Made by a program: the position numbers and the translations under genes. Below the pieces are notes generated by a model. That model did not search any database, was not told where the DNA came from, and saw nothing but the letters and a program-made list of their open reading frames with translations. Below are positions 9,308 to 17,710 of a DNA stretch of 64,000 nucleotides, piece after piece. Source of the stretch: Acidimicrobiales bacterium (GTDB taxonomy: Bacteria; Actinomycetota; Acidimicrobiia; Acidimicrobiales; SHLQ01); contig JAHDEJ010000008.1 in NCBI GenBank assembly GCA_020628865.1, forward strand, positions 62,001 through 126,000. The letters are read 5' to 3'. Position 1 is the first letter of the stretch, and each line of letters starts with the position of its first letter.

Positions 9308-9714
9308 GCTGTGTCGAGTGTCTCCACGATCACCTGACAGCGGTTGGGGTCGGTGCATGCCGCCGGATCGAGCCCCCTGGCCCGGTTCGCGAGCGTGGAC
9401 AGCTCCGTCCGAGCCGATTCCAGCTGCTTCATCTGCGCATCGATCGCACGAATTCGCTCCTCCAGCAGGGCGGCGGTGTGTGAACACGAACGCTCACCGG
9501 CGCCCTTCAGTTCGAGCACCGAGGCGATCTCGCTCAGCGTCAGACCCGTGGCCTGGGCGTCCCGAATGAACCGCAGCCGCTCCGCCGCGGCGTCGTCGTA
9601 GTCGCGGTAGCCGCTAGCCGTTCGCCCGGGCTCGTCGATCAGACCGATCGATTCGTAGTACCGAATCGTCTTGGCGGTGACCCCGCACTGGTCGCCCAGC
9701 TCCCCGATCTTCAT
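9304..9714 (-). CDS. MerR-family heavy-metal regulator (CueR-like)
   Basis: A 136-residue MerR protein. The N-terminal winged helix (MKIGELGDQCGVTAKTIRYYE) and the GLIDEP-x-R-x-SGYR-x-Y wing are typical. A dimerisation helix follows, and then a metal loop with two Cys in PAACTDPNRCQVI near residues 118-125. A further Cys in ERSCSH near residue 77 is a position used by Hg/Pb/Zn members. The two-Cys loop and the copA target suggest Cu(I) sensing; the third Cys leaves some doubt about metal choice. Confidence 0.85.
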   Translation of the reverse strand: MKIGELGDQCGVTAKTIRYYESIGLIDEPGRTASGYRDYDDAAAERLRFIRDAQATGLTLSEIASVLELKGAGERSCSHTAALLEERIRAIDAQMKQLESARTELSTLANRARGLDPAACTDPNRCQVIVETLDTA

Positions 9715-9796
9715 GGGACCAGCCTACCAACCTTCCAGCCGGCAGGAATCTCGCACGGAGTTCTCGGCTCGACGGCGAATCTGCCACGCTGTGGCG

Positions 9797-11842
9797 ATGG
9801 CCGACCCGCTGCTCGAACCCTTTCAGCTGAAGCACCTGGCGTTGCGGAATCGCATCTTCTCCTCCGCTCACGAGCCCGCCTACTCCGAGGAGGGCATGCC
9901 GAAGGACCGCTACCGGCTCTACCACGAGGAGAAGGCGAAGGGTGGCGTGGCGCTCACGATGACAGCGGGATCCGCCGTCGTCGCCGAGGACAGCCCACCC
10001 TCCTTCGGAAACCTCCACGCCTACGACGATGCGATCGTGCCCTGGATCCAACGGCTGACCGATGGCGTGCACGAGCACGGTGCCGCTTGCATGATCCAGC
10101 TCTCCCACCTCGGCCGCCGAACCAGCTGGTCGCACGACGATTGGCTGCCGGTGGTGGCCCCCTCCCCCATTCGTGAGGCCGCCCACCGCGCGTTCCCGAA
10201 GGAAGCCGAGGACTGGGACATCGAGCGCATCATCGGCAAGTACGCCGACGCCGCCGAGCGTATGCAGGCGGGCGGTATGGATGGCATCGAGCTCGAGAGC
10301 TACGGCCATCTGTTCGACGCGTTCTGGTCCCCCCGCACGAACCATCGCGAAGACGAATGGGGCGAGACGCACGAGGGCCGGCTGCGCTTCCCGTGGGAGG
10401 TGCTGCGAGCCATCCGGGAGCGGGTCGGCGACGACTTCATCGTCGGCCTCCGCATGGCGATCGACGAAGGAGTGCCGGACGGATTCGACGTGAATGTCGG
10501 CCTCGACATCCTCCAGCGACTCGAAGCCGACGGGCTGATCGACTTCATCAATGTCATTCGGGGCACCACCACCAACGACGTGCTGCTCAGCGAGATCATT
10601 CCCATTCACGGGATGCCCGCGGCCCCGCACCTGGACTTCGCCGGCCTCGTTCGGGAGGCCACCGACCTCCCCGTGCTGCACGCGTCGAAGATCGACGATG
10701 TCGCCACGGCCCGGCACTCCATCGCCGAGGGCCGGGTGGATCTCGTGGGGATGACCCGGGCGCAGATGGCCGACCCCCACCTCGTCCGCAAGATCATCGA
10801 TGGCAAGGAGGACCGGATTCGGCCCTGCGTCGGCGCCACCTACTGCCTGGACCGCATCTACGAAGCGGGCGAGGCACTGTGCATTCACAACGCCGCCACC
10901 AGTCGCGAGGCAACGATGCCGCACGACATCCCGAGAGCGACGGCGAGCCGGCGAGTCGTGATCGTCGGTGCCGGACCTGCGGGTCTCGAGGCGGCCCGAG
11001 TGGCCGGCGAACGGGGCCACGACGTCACCGTGCTCGAGGCGATGCCCTGGCCCGGCGGCCAGATCAACCTCGCCGCCCGCAACCCCCGGCGGGTGGACCT
11101 CGCCGGCATCGTGCAGTGGCGGGTGAGCGAACTCGACCGCCTCGGCGTCGATCTGCGGGTCGACACGATCGCCGACGCAGCCATGGTGGCTGACCTCAAC
11201 CCGGACGTGGTCATCATCGCGACCGGCGGTCAGCCGCAACTCCCGCCGCTCGACGACGGCGCCGACCACGTCGTCACCACCTGGGACGTGATCGGCGGAG
11301 ACGTCACACCCACTGGACAAGTACTGCTCTTCGACGACCACGGCCGGCACTCGGCACTCACGGCGGCCGAGATGATCGCCCGTTCCGGCGCCGAACTCGA
11401 GATCGTCACTCCCGAACGAATGCTGGGCATCGACATCGGCGGCATGAACCACGTGCCCTACGCCCGAGCGTTCAACGAGACCGACACCCGCATCACGCTG
11501 AACCAACGGGTCGTTGCGGTCCGCCCCGAGCTCGGCCGCATGTGCGTGGAGATCGGCAGCGACCACTCAGCCCACCGGTCCGTCCGTCACGTGGACACGG
11601 TCGTCGTCGATCACGGCACCCAGCCACTCGACGAGCTCTATTTCGCGCTCAAGCCGTCGTCGGCGAACCTCGGCGCCGTCGACTACGACGCGATGCTCAA
11701 CGCCCGACCGCAACCGGCCCGTGGCGCCGACGCCCGCAACCCCGAGGGAACGTTCGAGCTGTATCGAATCGGCGATGCCGTGGCCAGCCGGAACATCCAT
11801 GCCGCCGTCTTCGATGCGCTCCGGCTGCTCAAGGACATCTGA
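9797..11842 (+). CDS. FMN/4Fe-4S/FAD oxidoreductase, Old-Yellow-Enzyme family (dienoyl-CoA reductase/TMA dehydrogenase type)
   Basis: A 681-residue multidomain flavoprotein. An N-terminal TIM barrel binds FMN, with IQLSHLGRR near residue 102 and GMDGIELESYGHL near 160. Four Cys in IRPCVGATYC...EALCIHNAA about residues 340-365 form the 4Fe-4S site. A C-terminal FAD/NAD(P) module begins with VVIVGAGPAGLEAARVAGERG about residue 393. Relatives include 2,4-dienoyl-CoA reductase and demethylating enzymes acting on dimethylglycine or stachydrine. Given the Rieske oxygenases nearby, a methylamine-type substrate is possible but not shown. It is divergent from the MerR gene. Confidence 0.82.
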   Translation: MADPLLEPFQLKHLALRNRIFSSAHEPAYSEEGMPKDRYRLYHEEKAKGGVALTMTAGSAVVAEDSPPSFGNLHAYDDAIVPWIQRLTDGVHEHGAACMIQLSHLGRRTSWSHDDWLPVVAPSPIREAAHRAFPKEAEDWDIERIIGKYADAAERMQAGGMDGIELESYGHLFDAFWSPRTNHREDEWGETHEGRLRFPWEVLRAIRERVGDDFIVGLRMAIDEGVPDGFDVNVGLDILQRLEADGLIDFINVIRGTTTNDVLLSEIIPIHGMPAAPHLDFAGLVREATDLPVLHASKIDDVATARHSIAEGRVDLVGMTRAQMADPHLVRKIIDGKEDRIRPCVGATYCLDRIYEAGEALCIHNAATSREATMPHDIPRATASRRVVIVGAGPAGLEAARVAGERGHDVTVLEAMPWPGGQINLAARNPRRVDLAGIVQWRVSELDRLGVDLRVDTIADAAMVADLNPDVVIIATGGQPQLPPLDDGADHVVTTWDVIGGDVTPTGQVLLFDDHGRHSALTAAEMIARSGAELEIVTPERMLGIDIGGMNHVPYARAFNETDTRITLNQRVVAVRPELGRMCVEIGSDHSAHRSVRHVDTVVVDHGTQPLDELYFALKPSSANLGAVDYDAMLNARPQPARGADARNPEGTFELYRIGDAVASRNIHAAVFDALRLLKDI

Positions 11843-11848
11843 TCGACG

Positions 11849-12940
11849 TCAGACGGACACGACCTGCGTGACGATCGGCGGGAGCTCCGCTTCGGGCAGC
11901 AGGTAGCGGGCCAGAAGAATCGTCTCGCGTCGGCCCTTCGTGTCGAGCCAATTCCCCGTTCCGGGGTCCTCGGGCCCCACCAGCATGGTCACGCTGCCGT
12001 CGTCGTTCCGAAGCGCCTGCGCGTCGTTGACGCACACCCGCTGACCGTCCCGAAACTCGGGAGACTCGAGCCACCAGTTGTTGAGGTGCACGCTCCAGTA
12101 GCGGCATCGAGGTGGGTCGAGTTCGAGTTGGAGCGCCTGCCCCTCCTCGAGCTTCACGTAACAGAGCTGATAGTGGTTGTGAGGTGTCCCGGCCATCTCC
12201 GAGACGAGCTCGGCGGCCGCCTCGCTCATCGTGTTGGGCCGGTCCCGCAACAGCGTCGAGAGCCGAACGGTGGCGTCGTTGCTGAAGCGAAGCCCGAAGC
12301 CCATGAAGGCCAGGGCGACTTCGAGCGACGGAGCATCCAACTCCGGCCGGTGGCCTGGTGTGGGGGTGCGTTGTTCGACGGAGAAGGTGGCGTGTTGGCC
12401 GTGTTCCCGGTCGTGGCAGTACTCACGGATGATGACGAAGGCGGTGTCGTCGGTGATGGCGAGGTGGTTCTCGCCACCGCCCTCGGGCCCGACGGTGAGT
12501 GCGAACGTGCCGTCGGCTTCGATCGTCAGCTGACCGTCGTGCAGGTCTGCCACGAGGCGGTCCTCGAGCGATGCCCGGTATGCCGTGAAGGAGATGTACG
12601 GCGCTTCGCCGCGGGTTCCGGTGATTCGATAGGAGGCACCGGGCGTCACCGAGAACTGGCGATAGATCGTGTCCGGGCAATCGGCAAAGATCTTGCGGGT
12701 CGGCGACTCGGGAAGGAAGAATTCGGGGCGGGCGCCGCGGGGAAACTCGAGAAACTGCTCCTCCCGATAGGCCAGTTGGCGGAGGAGGAAGCGCAGGGCA
12801 TCCGCCCGGTCGGCTTCCGTGGGTGCGGAGGCGAGCAGGTCGTGACCCATCGAACCGAGGTCAGCCACGAAGGAGTCCCACGCAGCAGCGAGCGCATCGC
12901 TGGCCGGACTCGCAGTTGGCTCTGGCGTCGTGTCGGTCAC
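11849..12940 (-). CDS. DUF1214 domain-containing protein
   Basis: A 363-residue protein of unknown function from a GTG at 12940; an upstream ATG at 12982 is less likely because it would run into the divergent lipoprotein start. The C-terminal third has the DUF1214 hallmark (YWSVHLNNWWLES followed by QALRNDDGSVTMLVGPEDP). There is no signal peptide or membrane segment in the chosen form. Relatives often neighbour oxidoreductases and lipid genes, but no reaction can be inferred. It is convergent with the OYE-family reductase gene, 6 bases apart. Confidence 0.75.
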   Translation of the reverse strand: MTDTTPEPTASPASDALAAAWDSFVADLGSMGHDLLASAPTEADRADALRFLLRQLAYREEQFLEFPRGARPEFFLPESPTRKIFADCPDTIYRQFSVTPGASYRITGTRGEAPYISFTAYRASLEDRLVADLHDGQLTIEADGTFALTVGPEGGGENHLAITDDTAFVIIREYCHDREHGQHATFSVEQRTPTPGHRPELDAPSLEVALAFMGFGLRFSNDATVRLSTLLRDRPNTMSEAAAELVSEMAGTPHNHYQLCYVKLEEGQALQLELDPPRCRYWSVHLNNWWLESPEFRDGQRVCVNDAQALRNDDGSVTMLVGPEDPGTGNWLDTKGRRETILLARYLLPEAELPPIVTQVVSV

Positions 12941-12983
12941 GGGCGGATCGTACTCTGGCAGTGTTCGCGTCGCAGGAGTCACC

Positions 12984-13556
12984 GTGTTTCATACCGCCGC
13001 CAAACGTCTGGCCAGCCTCATCATCGTCGGCCTCATCCTGGTCGCCTGTGGCGGCGGCGGTGAAGGCGCCGAGTTCGTCGTCGACGGCGACATCGCCACC
13101 ATGACCGGAGACATCGGCCCGTCGACGCCCGACGATGTCCGAGCGCTACTCGAGGATCATCCGAACGTCTCGACCATCGTCCTGGCCGACGTGCCCGGCT
13201 CCATCGATGACGAAGCGAACCTGGAAGCCTCTCGACTCGTGCGCTCAGCCGGCCTCGCCACGCACGTTCCGAGCGACGGGGTGATCGCCTCTGGCGGCGT
13301 CGACTTCTTCCTCTCGGGAGTGGTGCGCACCTGGGATGCGGGAGCGATGTTCGGCGTGCACTCCTGGACCGATGGGGAGACCGAGGGAGCCGACCTTCCG
13401 GACGATGACGAAGGGCATGATCTGTTCCTCGACTACTACGACGAGATGAACATCGATCCGGACTTCTACTGGTTCACGCTCGACGCCGCCCCAGCCGCCG
13501 ACATCCACTACATGACGGATGATGAGCTCGACCGCTACGGATTCGCGACGCCATGA
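12984..13556 (+). CDS. Lipoprotein with ClpP/crotonase-like fold (COG3904-like)
   Basis: A 190-residue protein starting at GTG 12984, 5 bases after AGGAG. A hydrophobic leader ends in the lipobox LVAC (Cys about residue 20), so it is probably membrane-anchored on the outside. The mature part follows the periplasmic ClpP-like pattern: TMTGDIGPSTPDDVRALL, a strand TIVLADVPGS, then RSAGLATHVPSDGVIASGGVDFFLSG and GAMFGVHSW. The serine in IASGG sits where the family's nucleophile lies, but the usual CASAC context is absent, so activity is uncertain. Confidence 0.6.
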   Translation: MFHTAAKRLASLIIVGLILVACGGGGEGAEFVVDGDIATMTGDIGPSTPDDVRALLEDHPNVSTIVLADVPGSIDDEANLEASRLVRSAGLATHVPSDGVIASGGVDFFLSGVVRTWDAGAMFGVHSWTDGETEGADLPDDDEGHDLFLDYYDEMNIDPDFYWFTLDAAPAADIHYMTDDELDRYGFATP

Positions 13557-13589
13557 CCGACCCCACGATGAAGCCACGAGGTTGACCGC

Positions 13590-14702
13590 ATGGCTGAGCC
13601 ACTCAAACACGCCTTCGCCGACGAGCTGATCGATCGGATCGCCGACGCCGCAACTGCCTCGATGAGGGGCTTCGATCGGTCGACATTCGTGGCGGCAGCC
13701 GGCGCCGACCTGGACCAGCTCGAGCTCAAGGACAGGATCAATCAGTTCGCCGACGCCCTCCGTGCGCAACTCCCAGACGACTGGGACACCACCACCGGGC
13801 ACCTCGTCGAGATCGCGTCTGCGATCGCGTTCGAGGAGACGGAGGCGTTCGGCGACATGGCGGCCTGGCCGCTGTGCTCCGTCGTCGAGCGGCATGGTCT
13901 CGCTGAGCCGGACGTGTCGCTGCGCGCCATGACCGGGCTCACGAAGTCGTTCAGCTGTGAGTTCGCCATTCGACCCTACCTCATTGAGCACCTCGACCTC
14001 ACGCTCGACTGGTGTCGCTCTTGGTTGACCGACGAGGATGCGGCCGTTCGCCGCCTGCCGTCGGAGGGCACGCGCCCGTTCCTGCCCTGGGGCCAGGGCG
14101 TCCCGGCGCTCCTGGCCGACCCGGAGCTCGGTATCGCGCTGATCTCGGAACTTCGACACGACCCCGACGAGGTCGTGCGCCGTTCCGTCGCCAACCACCT
14201 CAACGACATCGCCCGCAACCATGGCGACCGTGTGGTCGGCATCACACAGGAATGGTCGACGGACGACGTCGACCCGGGCCTGATTCGCCATGCACTGCGG
14301 TCGCTCGTGAAGAAGGGCGACTCCGGCGCGTTGCAGGTGCTCGGGTTCACCACCGACCCGCAGATCGGCGATGTCGAGTTCACGGTCAGCCCGAGTGGCG
14401 TTTCTTTGGGCGACTCCATCGAGCTCTCCGCTGCGTTCACATCGACGGCTGACGCCGCACAGAAGCTCGTCGTCGACTTCGTCATCCACCACGTCAACGC
14501 CTCGGGCGCCACCGCGCCGAAGGTGTTCAAGTGGACGACGATCGACCTTGCGCCGGGCGAGGAACGCACGCTGACGAAGCGTCGCCGTATCGCCACCGCG
14601 TCGACCCGTCGCTACCACCGCGGCACCCACCGGGTGGAACTCCAGGTCGCCGGATCGGTCGTGGCCGAGAGCTCGTTCGAGCTCCGTGAATCGAGCGACT
14701 GA
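13590..14702 (+). CDS. DNA alkylation repair protein, AlkC-like
   Basis: A 370-residue HEAT-repeat protein. The central motif RRLPSEGTRPFLPWG about residue 153 is characteristic of the AlkC branch of the ALK DNA glycosylase superfamily, which excises N3-alkylated purines. About residues 1-270 are helical HEAT-like repeats. The last 100 residues form an Ig-like beta domain, also seen in AlkC. The start ATG has a GAGG site. No adaptive-response genes are adjacent. Confidence 0.8.
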   Translation: MAEPLKHAFADELIDRIADAATASMRGFDRSTFVAAAGADLDQLELKDRINQFADALRAQLPDDWDTTTGHLVEIASAIAFEETEAFGDMAAWPLCSVVERHGLAEPDVSLRAMTGLTKSFSCEFAIRPYLIEHLDLTLDWCRSWLTDEDAAVRRLPSEGTRPFLPWGQGVPALLADPELGIALISELRHDPDEVVRRSVANHLNDIARNHGDRVVGITQEWSTDDVDPGLIRHALRSLVKKGDSGALQVLGFTTDPQIGDVEFTVSPSGVSLGDSIELSAAFTSTADAAQKLVVDFVIHHVNASGATAPKVFKWTTIDLAPGEERTLTKRRRIATASTRRYHRGTHRVELQVAGSVVAESSFELRESSD

Positions 14703-14713
14703 ACCGCTCGAGA

Positions 14714-15433
14714 TCAGCTCCGGTCGATGCCGACGAGGATCGAGGCGATGTGGCCATCGCCGCTGGGTTCGACCCCCATGCGGAGGCCGGCGAGGTCGGC
14801 GCCGAGCCCGTCGCCGTCGTTGCTGGTGTCCTTGTCGCCGCGCCCGACGTACGCCTCGTGGGCGGTATAGACCGATGCCGACACGTCGTCCGGGAAATAG
14901 AACTGCGTGGTGACGACTGTCCGGTCGTCGAAGTGGATCTTCGCGTGCACGTGCGTCGTCCGACCCGGATACCAGCCCGGGTAGATCGAATCGAACACGG
15001 CGATCCCGCGGCGATCCGTCGTCTGCACGCCTCGAAGGAAGGACTCGGCCGTGGTGTCGACGTCCTCATCTTCGCCCTGCTCGGTGAACGCGGAGTAGAG
15101 GCCATCGGCGTCGGCGTGCCACACGTCCACTTCGGCGCCGCTGATCGCGGTGCAGCCATCGGCGTCGACCACGGCGATCCGCAGCTCAAGCGGCGAGCCG
15201 GCCCGACCGTCGGTGATGTCTCGACGTACCAGATCGAGGTCGGCGTAGAACGGCCCCTCCGCCTCGGAAGGCGTGAGCACGCAGGTGGGCGACGCGTTGC
15301 CGATCGGGTTGGCGTCGGCCGACAGCGAGAGCTCGTCGTCGCCACAGGCGGCGAGCACGATCGAACCGGCACCTGCCCCGGCGAGGGCGAGCAACCGGCG
15401 ACGGGTGAGCTCGATTGACGTGAATCCGTTCAT
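14714..15433 (-). CDS. Intradiol ring-cleavage dioxygenase-like exported lipoprotein
   Basis: A 239-residue protein. The N-terminus has a twin-arginine motif (TRRRLLALAGAG) that runs into a lipobox (LAAC, Cys about residue 30), so the folded enzyme is probably exported by Tat and lipid-anchored. The catalytic domain is of the intradiol dioxygenase fold: SEAEGPFY, VDVWHADADGLYS with a Tyr ligand, and YPGWYPGRTTHVHAKIHF with the Tyr/His/His Fe(III) ligands. It is the last gene of an operon with a two-component system (4-base overlap with the kinase stop). Confidence 0.85.
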   Translation of the reverse strand: MNGFTSIELTRRRLLALAGAGAGSIVLAACGDDELSLSADANPIGNASPTCVLTPSEAEGPFYADLDLVRRDITDGRAGSPLELRIAVVDADGCTAISGAEVDVWHADADGLYSAFTEQGEDEDVDTTAESFLRGVQTTDRRGIAVFDSIYPGWYPGRTTHVHAKIHFDDRTVVTTQFYFPDDVSASVYTAHEAYVGRGDKDTSNDGDGLGADLAGLRMGVEPSGDGHIASILVGIDRS

Positions 15434-16536
15434 GGCATCGAGTCTGGCGAACGAACCTGAACGGAACCTGACACGGCCGGGTTCTGCCGGTGCGGAAGAT
15501 CGATCCGGACGGTCGTGCCCGTCCCGAGACCGGAGCTCTCGGCGGCGATGGTACCGCCGTGGGCATCGACGATGAGCTTCGAGATGGCGAGGCCGACGCC
15601 GGTGCCATCGCTGAAGTGTTCGTCGACTCGGTGGAAGCGTTCGAAGACGCGGGTCTGATCGTCTTCGGCGAGGCCGCGCCCGGTGTCGGTGACAGCGACG
15701 TGCGAGCGATCGTCGGCCGACGTCAACCGGACGACGATCGATCCGGACTCGGTGTATTGGATCGCGTTCCCGATCACGTTCATGAAGACCTGGGTGAGGC
15801 GGTCGCGGTCGCCCTGGACGGTGGCCGGGGCTCCCTCGAAACGGAGCTCGAGCCCCTGCGCCATCGCCTGCGGTTCGAGCTGGGCAACGACGCCTTCGAC
15901 GACGTCGGCGAGGTCCACCGGCGCATCGTCGACCCTTCCGAATTCGGCTGCTGCGGAGAGGGATGAGAGATCGTCGGCCAACCGGCGAAGGCGCGAGGCC
16001 TCCCGGCCGATCCGGGTGTAGGTGTCGTCGTCTCCGGGGACGACGCCGTCGAGCAGAGCCTCCATGGTTCCTTCGATGGTGCTCAGCGGATTTCGCAGCT
16101 CGTGTGCGACATCACCGATCAGGCGGAGCCTGCGCTCCTCTGTTGTCCGAAGCTCGTGGGCGAGCCGGTTCACGTCGTCGGCGAGTGCATCGACTTCGAC
16201 CGTGTCGGCCCCCGGCACCTGCACGTCGTAGTTGCCGGCGGCGAGTGCTTTGGTCGCCGCGCTGATCTCTTCGAGCGGGCCGGCCAGCCGCTGGGTGACC
16301 CGCCACGAGACGATGCCGGACGCAATCGCTGCAGCCGAGAGGCCCACGAGCAGCCCGAACGGGGCATCGCCCTCGGACGGGCCACGGCCGAACCCGTGAC
16401 GTCCGCCGAAGACCTCCGTCAGGACGGCAACGACTCCGATGCCCACCATCAGGACGACGAGGGCAACGCCCATCACGAGGAGGTGCGACCCGAAGAGGCG
16501 CCGCCGGAGCGTCCGAAGGCTGCGATCGGCACTCAT
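15430..16536 (-). CDS. Sensor histidine kinase (HAMP, HisKA, HATPase)
   Basis: A 368-residue membrane kinase with two hydrophobic segments (about residues 20-45 and 65-85) and a short extracytoplasmic loop, then HAMP. The phosphoacceptor box is DVAHELRNPLSTIEG (His about residue 150), followed by the N box IGNAIQYTES, G1 DTGRGL and G2 GTGVGLAIS. Its ATG overlaps the response-regulator stop (ATGA), making a standard pair. The input signal is not evident. Co-transcription with the exported dioxygenase suggests an aromatic or envelope cue. Confidence 0.92.
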   Translation of the reverse strand: MSADRSLRTLRRRLFGSHLLVMGVALVVLMVGIGVVAVLTEVFGGRHGFGRGPSEGDAPFGLLVGLSAAAIASGIVSWRVTQRLAGPLEEISAATKALAAGNYDVQVPGADTVEVDALADDVNRLAHELRTTEERRLRLIGDVAHELRNPLSTIEGTMEALLDGVVPGDDDTYTRIGREASRLRRLADDLSSLSAAAEFGRVDDAPVDLADVVEGVVAQLEPQAMAQGLELRFEGAPATVQGDRDRLTQVFMNVIGNAIQYTESGSIVVRLTSADDRSHVAVTDTGRGLAEDDQTRVFERFHRVDEHFSDGTGVGLAISKLIVDAHGGTIAAESSGLGTGTTVRIDLPHRQNPAVSGSVQVRSPDSMP

Positions 16537-17222
16537 GCAACGAACCGGTAGCCGACGCCGCGAACGGTTTCGATGAAGCGGGGCGAGGAGGCCGAGTCGC
16601 CGAGCGCCTTGCGGAGGTTGCCCACGTGCACGTCGACGATGCGTTCCTCGCCGTAGAAGTCTCGACCCCACACGCGGTCGATCAGCTGGTGTCGGGCAAA
16701 GACCCGGCCCGGGCTCTCGGCCAGCGCCCGGAGCAGGTTGAACTGCAACGCCGACAGGTCGACCGGCGAATCGTCGACGGTCACGACATGACGGTCGATG
16801 TCGACCGTGATGCCATCGAAGACAAGCGGTTCCGTGAGCTGCTCCGAGGTGGACGTTCGGGTGCGGCGCAACACCGCCTTCACCCTGGCGACCACTTCGC
16901 GCGGAGAGAACGGCTTGGTGATGTAGTCATCGGCGCCCACGGAGAGTCCGATCAACCGGTCGGTCTCCTCCGCCGCAGCGGTCAGCATGATCACGTGCAC
17001 ATCGGAGAACCGGCGAAGATCCCGGAGGGTGTCGATGCCATCCGGGCCGGGCATGCGGACGTCGAGAACGATGAGGTCGATGGCGGGCTGGCGCTGCAGT
17101 CGTTCGAGCACGGCCGGCCCGTTGTCCAACTCCTCGACCACAAAGTCGTCGTCGACGAGGTAGGACGCAACGAGCCGTCGGATCTCACGCTCGTCGTCCA
17201 CAACCAGAATGCGCTGTGACAT
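16533..17222 (-). CDS. OmpR-family response regulator
   Basis: A 229-residue regulator with an N-terminal receiver (acidic pocket DDEREIR, phosphoacceptor Asp in IVLDVRMPG about residue 52, Lys in YITKPFSPRE about 103) and a C-terminal OmpR winged helix (LRALAESPGRVFARHQLIDRVWG, VGYRFVA). The ATG at 17222 is preferred over GTG 17228 because an AAAGG site sits 5 bases before it. It is the first gene of the regulator-kinase-dioxygenase operon. Confidence 0.93.
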   Translation of the reverse strand: MSQRILVVDDEREIRRLVASYLVDDDFVVEELDNGPAVLERLQRQPAIDLIVLDVRMPGPDGIDTLRDLRRFSDVHVIMLTAAAEETDRLIGLSVGADDYITKPFSPREVVARVKAVLRRTRTSTSEQLTEPLVFDGITVDIDRHVVTVDDSPVDLSALQFNLLRALAESPGRVFARHQLIDRVWGRDFYGEERIVDVHVGNLRKALGDSASSPRFIETVRGVGYRFVA

Positions 17223-17294
17223 GGTCACCTTTCAGAAAACGGCGAGTCGGAGGGCCGGCCCGTGGGCCAACCCTCCGAACGCTAACCGGTCAGG

Positions 17295-17615
17295 TCACTC
17301 TTCTTCGTCGGACGACGGGGGCGAGTCCGAGAAGGTTGTGGCCTGTGGCCGGCTCGGAGCCGGCGGGACAACGTCGGCTCCATCGAGCACCGCCTTGCGG
17401 TGTTCGAACTCCTCCCGGTCGATCTCGCCGCGGGCGAAACGATCCTGGAGGGTCTGCATCGGCGAGCCGTGGTGAGCGAACGCCATACCGCCCCGTCGAC
17501 GTCGAATCACCTTGGCGGCGATGAACGCAACGAGAAGCAGAAGCAGGAAGGGGAAGATGAAGTGGGGGCCTCGTTCGGCCCCTCGAACTCCATGGTCGAA
17601 AGCGGCCAAGAGCAT
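17295..17615 (-). CDS. Small membrane protein with SHOCT domain
   Basis: A 106-residue protein with one transmembrane helix (about residues 19-38, FPFLLLLLVAFIAAKVI), a basic stop-transfer RRRR, then a SHOCT helix pair (LQDRFARGEIDREEFEHRKAVL, about residues 55-76) and an acidic tail. SHOCT domains occur on many small membrane proteins and are thought to mediate oligomerisation. It lies 72 bases upstream of the response-regulator gene on the same strand, so it could be its target or the first gene of the transcript. Confidence 0.7.
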   Translation of the reverse strand: MLLAAFDHGVRGAERGPHFIFPFLLLLLVAFIAAKVIRRRRGGMAFAHHGSPMQTLQDRFARGEIDREEFEHRKAVLDGADVVPPAPSRPQATTFSDSPPSSDEEE

Positions 17616-17710
17616 GGTGGGTGGTTCCTTTCAGAAGTCTCCGGTGAACCATTCACCGGCGATGACATTCATCAAACCGGTGTCCCATGAACCGAAACCG
17701 CTTCCAAACA

